From Roseiarcus sp963835955 (lineage in GTDB: Bacteria > Pseudomonadota > Alphaproteobacteria > Rhizobiales > Beijerinckiaceae): DNA of 64,000 nucleotides. Positions within the stretch are counted from its first letter, which is position 1. The number at the start of each line of letters is the position of its first letter. Both the position numbers and the translations under genes were made by a program. The stretch covers positions 62,001-126,000 of the forward strand of contig CAWIHZ010000017.1 in NCBI GenBank assembly GCA_963835955.1, written 5' to 3'. Positions 61,011 to 64,000 of this stretch are shown here, piece by piece. The notes under the pieces are model-generated. The model was not told the DNA's origin. It saw nothing but the letters and a program-made list of their open reading frames with translations, and did no database searches.

Positions 61011-61155
61011 GAGTCTTTCCGTTTGTTGGGCCTCTGCGGGCGGCTCTCGTTCAATCCTCATGCGCGCCTTTTGTGACACGCCATTATGAACCCTTATATC
61101 ACGAAAATCACGAAGGTCGAATGAATAAACCAATAACACAATGTTAAACCGGTTT

Positions 61156-62013
61156 TCATGACCTCTCCGCGACTGAGTGGAACGCCCGCCGAAGCGCGAG
61201 AACTATTGGCCCCGGGCGCCCCTCGCCGATCGTCCGGCCATCAATCGCCACCACCGGCATGGCGATTGTCGTCGCGCTCGAAAGGAACGCCTCTGGCGCG
61301 TCATAGGCCTCCTGAGGCGTGAAAGGCCGTTGTTCGAGGCGAAGCGCGAGTCTATCGGCGACCTCCAGCAGGGTGGCGCGGGTGACGCCGTGCAAAATCG
61401 CATTATCCGCCTGACGGGTGACGAGTTCGCCGCCCCGGGTGACGATCCATGCGTTGGTCGAGGCTCCGTCGGTGATGAATCCGTCTCGATCGACGAACCA
61501 GGCCTCGAACGCGCCAGCTTCCCGCGCGGCCTGCTTGGCCAGCACATTGGGCAGCAGTTGCAGGGTCTTGACGTGCGGGTGCGCCCAGCGCTCATCGGGC
61601 GTCGTGATCACCGCGACTCCCGCCGCCGCCCGCGTCGCGCCGAGAGCGGGATCGAGCGAACGGGCGGCGACGACGAGGCCAGGCCTCACGCCGCGCTCCG
61701 GAAACCCATGGTCGCGCCGCGCGGCGCCGCGACTGACCTGCAGGTAGACGAGACCGTCTCGCACCCGATTGCGCGATATTGTCTCGCGCATGACCCTGCG
61801 CAACGCGCCCTCCCCGATCGGCCATGATATGCGCAGCGCCGCGAGCGATCGTCCCAGGCGGGCGAGATGGCGCGCCTCGTCGATCAGCGCGCCTCGCCTG
61901 ACTTCGCACACCTCGTAGACCCCGTCGCCGAACGTAAAAGCGCGATCCTCGATCGACACCGCGGCCGTCGCGAGCGGCAGGTAGCGCCCGTTGACATAGG
62001 CGATGCGCGACAT
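61156..62013 (-). CDS. dat: D-amino-acid aminotransferase (PLP fold type IV)
   Basis: The 285-residue enzyme exchanges amino groups, probably making D-Glu or D-Ala for the cell wall. The PLP lysine is K149 (HPHVKTLQLLPNV), with FVDRDGFITDGASTNAW binding the cofactor. The start MSRIAYVNGRYLPLATAAVS is typical. It is located between ntrX and hfq, as in related genomes. Branched-chain aminotransferase activity cannot be excluded. Confidence 0.9.
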   Translation of the reverse strand: MSRIAYVNGRYLPLATAAVSIEDRAFTFGDGVYEVCEVRRGALIDEARHLARLGRSLAALRISWPIGEGALRRVMRETISRNRVRDGLVYLQVSRGAARRDHGFPERGVRPGLVVAARSLDPALGATRAAAGVAVITTPDERWAHPHVKTLQLLPNVLAKQAAREAGAFEAWFVDRDGFITDGASTNAWIVTRGGELVTRQADNAILHGVTRATLLEVADRLALRLEQRPFTPQEAYDAPEAFLSSATTIAMPVVAIDGRTIGEGRPGPIVLALRRAFHSVAERS

Positions 62014-62039
62014 CTGTGAGCCCCCTTGCCGCGCTTTTG

Positions 62040-63407
62040 CTATTCGACGCCGAGGGACTTGAGCTTGCGATGCAGCGCCGAGCGCTCCATGCCGATGAAT
62101 TCCGCCGTTCGCGAGATGTTGCCGCTGAAGCGGCTCAGCTGGGCCACGAGATAATCGCGCTCGAAGGCCTCGCGCGCGTCGCGCAACGGAAGGCTCAAAA
62201 GCTTCTCGCCGCCGATGCCGCTGGCGACCGCCGGCACCAGCGCGCCGACCTCCGCCGGCAGCATCGACGCCGAAATCTCGGCGTTCGGATCGCCGAGCGC
62301 CAGGATCATCAACCGTTCGACATTGTTGCGCAGCTGGCGGATGTTTCCCGGCCAGTCGTGCGATTGCAATACCGCCATCGCGTCCGCGCCGACGCGCCGC
62401 GGCGCGACCCCCATGCTGGCCGCGGCCAGCTCCAGGAAATATTGAACAAGCTCGGGGATGTCCTCGCGCCTCTCCGCCAGCGACGGCACCCGAATCGGCA
62501 CCACCGAGAGACGGTGAAAGAGGTCCTCGCGGAAGCGCCCCTCGGTGATCGCCTCGGCGAGATCCCGGCTGGTTGAGGAGATGATCCGCACGTCGACATA
62601 GACGCGAGACGAGCCGCCGACGCGCTGAAAGTTCTGATCGACCAGGACGCGAAGGATTTTCGCTTGGGTCTCGCGCGGCATGTCGGCGACCTCGTCGAGA
62701 TAGAGCGTGCCGCCATGAGCCTCCTCGAGAGCGCCGGTCCGCCTGGAGCCGTCGGTCCCGGCCTCGAGGCCGAACAGCTCCGCCTCCATCCCCTCGGGCG
62801 ACATTGCCGGCGCGTTGATGACGACGAATGGCCCCTCCGCGCGGGCCGAGCTTTCATGGATGAGCCTGGCGGCCAGTTCCTTGCCGGAACCGGCCGCGCC
62901 CGAAATGAGAACGCGCGAATTGGCGGGCCCGATCTTCTCGATGATTCGCTTGAGATTGACGAGCGCCGTCGATGAGCCGATCATTCGGGTGACCGCCCCG
63001 CCGCGGGCGCGAAGGTCGTTGACCTCGCGCTTGAGCCGCGAGGTCTCCAGCGCCCGCTCGGCGATCAGGATCAGACGGTCCGCCTTAAACGGCTTTTCGA
63101 TGAAGTCGTAGGCGCCGAGCTTGATCGCCGTCACCGCGGTCTCGATGTTGCCGTGTCCTGAAATCATGACGACCGGAACCTGCGGATTTTGCCGTTTGAT
63201 CGCTTCGAGCAGTTGGAGACCGTCCAGCTTCGAGCCCTGCAACCAGATGTCGAGCAGGACCAGTTGCGGCCGGCGCGCCTCGATCGCCGCGATCGCCTCG
63301 TCCGAATTGCGCGCAAGGCGCGCGCCATGGCCTTCGTCCTCCAGAATGCCGGCGACGAGTTGACGGATGTCCTCTTCGTCGTCGACGATGAGAATATCAG
63401 CAATCAT
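62040..63407 (-). CDS. ntrX: response regulator NtrX
   Basis: NtrX acts with NtrY in nitrogen and redox control. The 455-residue protein has a receiver domain (phosphorylation D53 in LLDIWLQG), an AAA+ domain with ISGAAGSGKELAA and GGTLYLDEVADMP, and a Fis-type HTH at the end (ISRTAEFIGMERSALHRKLK). The GAFTGA loop for sigma-54 contact is not present: after ELFG it reads LEAGTDGSRRTGALEEA. So it may not be a standard sigma-54 activator. Its start and the ntrY stop share one base. Confidence 0.95.
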   Translation of the reverse strand: MIADILIVDDEEDIRQLVAGILEDEGHGARLARNSDEAIAAIEARRPQLVLLDIWLQGSKLDGLQLLEAIKRQNPQVPVVMISGHGNIETAVTAIKLGAYDFIEKPFKADRLILIAERALETSRLKREVNDLRARGGAVTRMIGSSTALVNLKRIIEKIGPANSRVLISGAAGSGKELAARLIHESSARAEGPFVVINAPAMSPEGMEAELFGLEAGTDGSRRTGALEEAHGGTLYLDEVADMPRETQAKILRVLVDQNFQRVGGSSRVYVDVRIISSTSRDLAEAITEGRFREDLFHRLSVVPIRVPSLAERREDIPELVQYFLELAAASMGVAPRRVGADAMAVLQSHDWPGNIRQLRNNVERLMILALGDPNAEISASMLPAEVGALVPAVASGIGGEKLLSLPLRDAREAFERDYLVAQLSRFSGNISRTAEFIGMERSALHRKLKSLGVE

Positions 63408-64000
63408 CAGGACGATCCGATCTTCTCGCTCTCCGGCGCGGCGTCGTTGCGGGGGGCGCCCGGCAACGGCAATTTCATCAGAACCTTGGCGCCGCGGCCG
63501 CCGTGCGCGCGCGCAAGCCCGTCGAGCAGTTCGACGCTGCCGCCATGGTCCTCGAAAACCTTGACCACGATGGGCAGCCCGAGCCCGGTCCCTTCCGCCC
63601 GCGTCGTCACATAGGGTTCGGTGAGGCGATGGCGCTCCTCGCGCGGAAAGCCCTTGCCGTTATCGCTGACGGCGATCTCGGCGTACCCCCCCGAGTCGGC
63701 GGCCAAAGTTGTCAGGACGACTTTCTTTTCCTGGGATTCTCCCAATGCGTCAATGCCTTCCGTAGCATTTTTAAGGACGTTTGTGAGCGCTTGCGAAATG
63801 AGCCGGCGATCGAAGTCGGCGAACACCGGTTCGGCCGGCAATTGCTCTTCGAAAAGGATGTCCGACCGTCCGACCCGCATCAGGAAAATCGCCTGGCGCA
63901 CGCAATCGGTCAGATCGTCGCGGTTCGGCCGCGCATTTGGCATGCGGGCGAAAGACGAGAATTCATCGACCATCCGCTTGATGTCGTCGACCTGGCGAAT
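63407..64000 (-). CDS. ntrY: sensor histidine kinase NtrY (3' part only)
   Basis: The frame is open to the window end. The visible 198 codons start in the dimerisation helix (QVDDIKRMVDEFSSFARMP) and cover the HATPase domain: N box NVLKNATEGID, G1 VSDNGKGFP and G2 TGLGLPIVVKV. The phospho-acceptor His lies beyond the window. It is the partner of the adjacent ntrX. Confidence 0.95.
   Translation of the reverse strand: MRQVDDIKRMVDEFSSFARMPNARPNRDDLTDCVRQAIFLMRVGRSDILFEEQLPAEPVFADFDRRLISQALTNVLKNATEGIDALGESQEKKVVLTTLAADSGGYAEIAVSDNGKGFPREERHRLTEPYVTTRAEGTGLGLPIVVKVFEDHGGSVELLDGLARAHGGRGAKVLMKLPLPGAPRNDAAPESEKIGSS

Noticed and set aside
1..64000. tRNA, rRNA and CRISPR arrays
   Set aside because: No T-loop-like GGTTCGAATCC with a matching acceptor stem was noticed in the intergenic regions, no rRNA-like sequence, and no direct repeats with regular unique spacers. 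A covariance search was not possible here.

Overview
The window is high-GC DNA from an alphaproteobacterium, most likely a member of the Hyphomicrobiales (Rhizobiales) in or near the Beijerinckiaceae/Methylocystaceae. The main evidence is the ntrY-ntrX-dat-hfq-hflX-mazG order at the right end, the Zur/ZnuACB divergon with an alphaproteobacterial Zur box, a trpGDC cluster, and a Rhizobiales-type intergenic palindrome (GGAAAACCGGT-like core) upstream of an ECF sigma gene. This placement is inference; no rRNA gene is present to confirm it.

Layout. 1-4.9 kb: the end of an ABC exporter, then a heme/copper respiratory cluster (ctaB, a tiny one-helix protein, a DUF420 protein, a heme-copper-oxidase-like subunit I without the helix-VII histidine pair, a TlpA-like thioredoxin). 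4.9-6.2 kb: a long gene-free stretch with two dispersed elements, one of which looks like a small RNA gene built of 21-22 bp repeats. 6.2-11.3 kb: an orphan membrane protein behind a perfect CRP-type palindrome, a striking protein with four cysteine-striped helical repeats, a DUF1360 protein and a small MCCG protein. 11-17.4 kb: ctaA, hom, a DMT transporter, a DUF4242-adenylate cyclase fusion and a flavin oxidase. 18-25 kb: small secreted and VOC proteins, zinc homeostasis (zur/znuACB) and recJ. 25-36 kb: a mobile-element scar (napC fragment, REP element, REP-associated transposase) next to emrAB and two paralogous MFS-plus-monooxygenase-like-domain transporters around a universal stress protein. 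36-44 kb: MFS and SDR genes, a decayed higBA module, and a sigK/rskA/fasciclin/cytochrome b/molybdenum oxidoreductase stress module. 44-51 kb: TetR, recO, MFS, photolyase and a decayed membrane-protein gene. 51-64 kb: trpGDC, parE, a double cold-shock protein, mazG, DUF1697, TetR, and the hflX-hfq-dat-ntrX-ntrY block.

Several conserved genes (ctaA, hom, a transposase, an MFS transporter, DUF1697) are interrupted by single-base shifts that each restore a full family-length product when corrected. This looks more like residual sequencing error than wholesale decay. Real decay is visible at the napC fragment, the higBA remnant, the second transposase tail and the membrane-protein gene near 50.3 kb.

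The two most unusual items are the repeat-array element (5048-5207 and 38062-38201), which has promoter-like and terminator-like flanks at one locus and a compensatory base pair between the copies, and the cysteine-stripe repeat protein (8345-10297).
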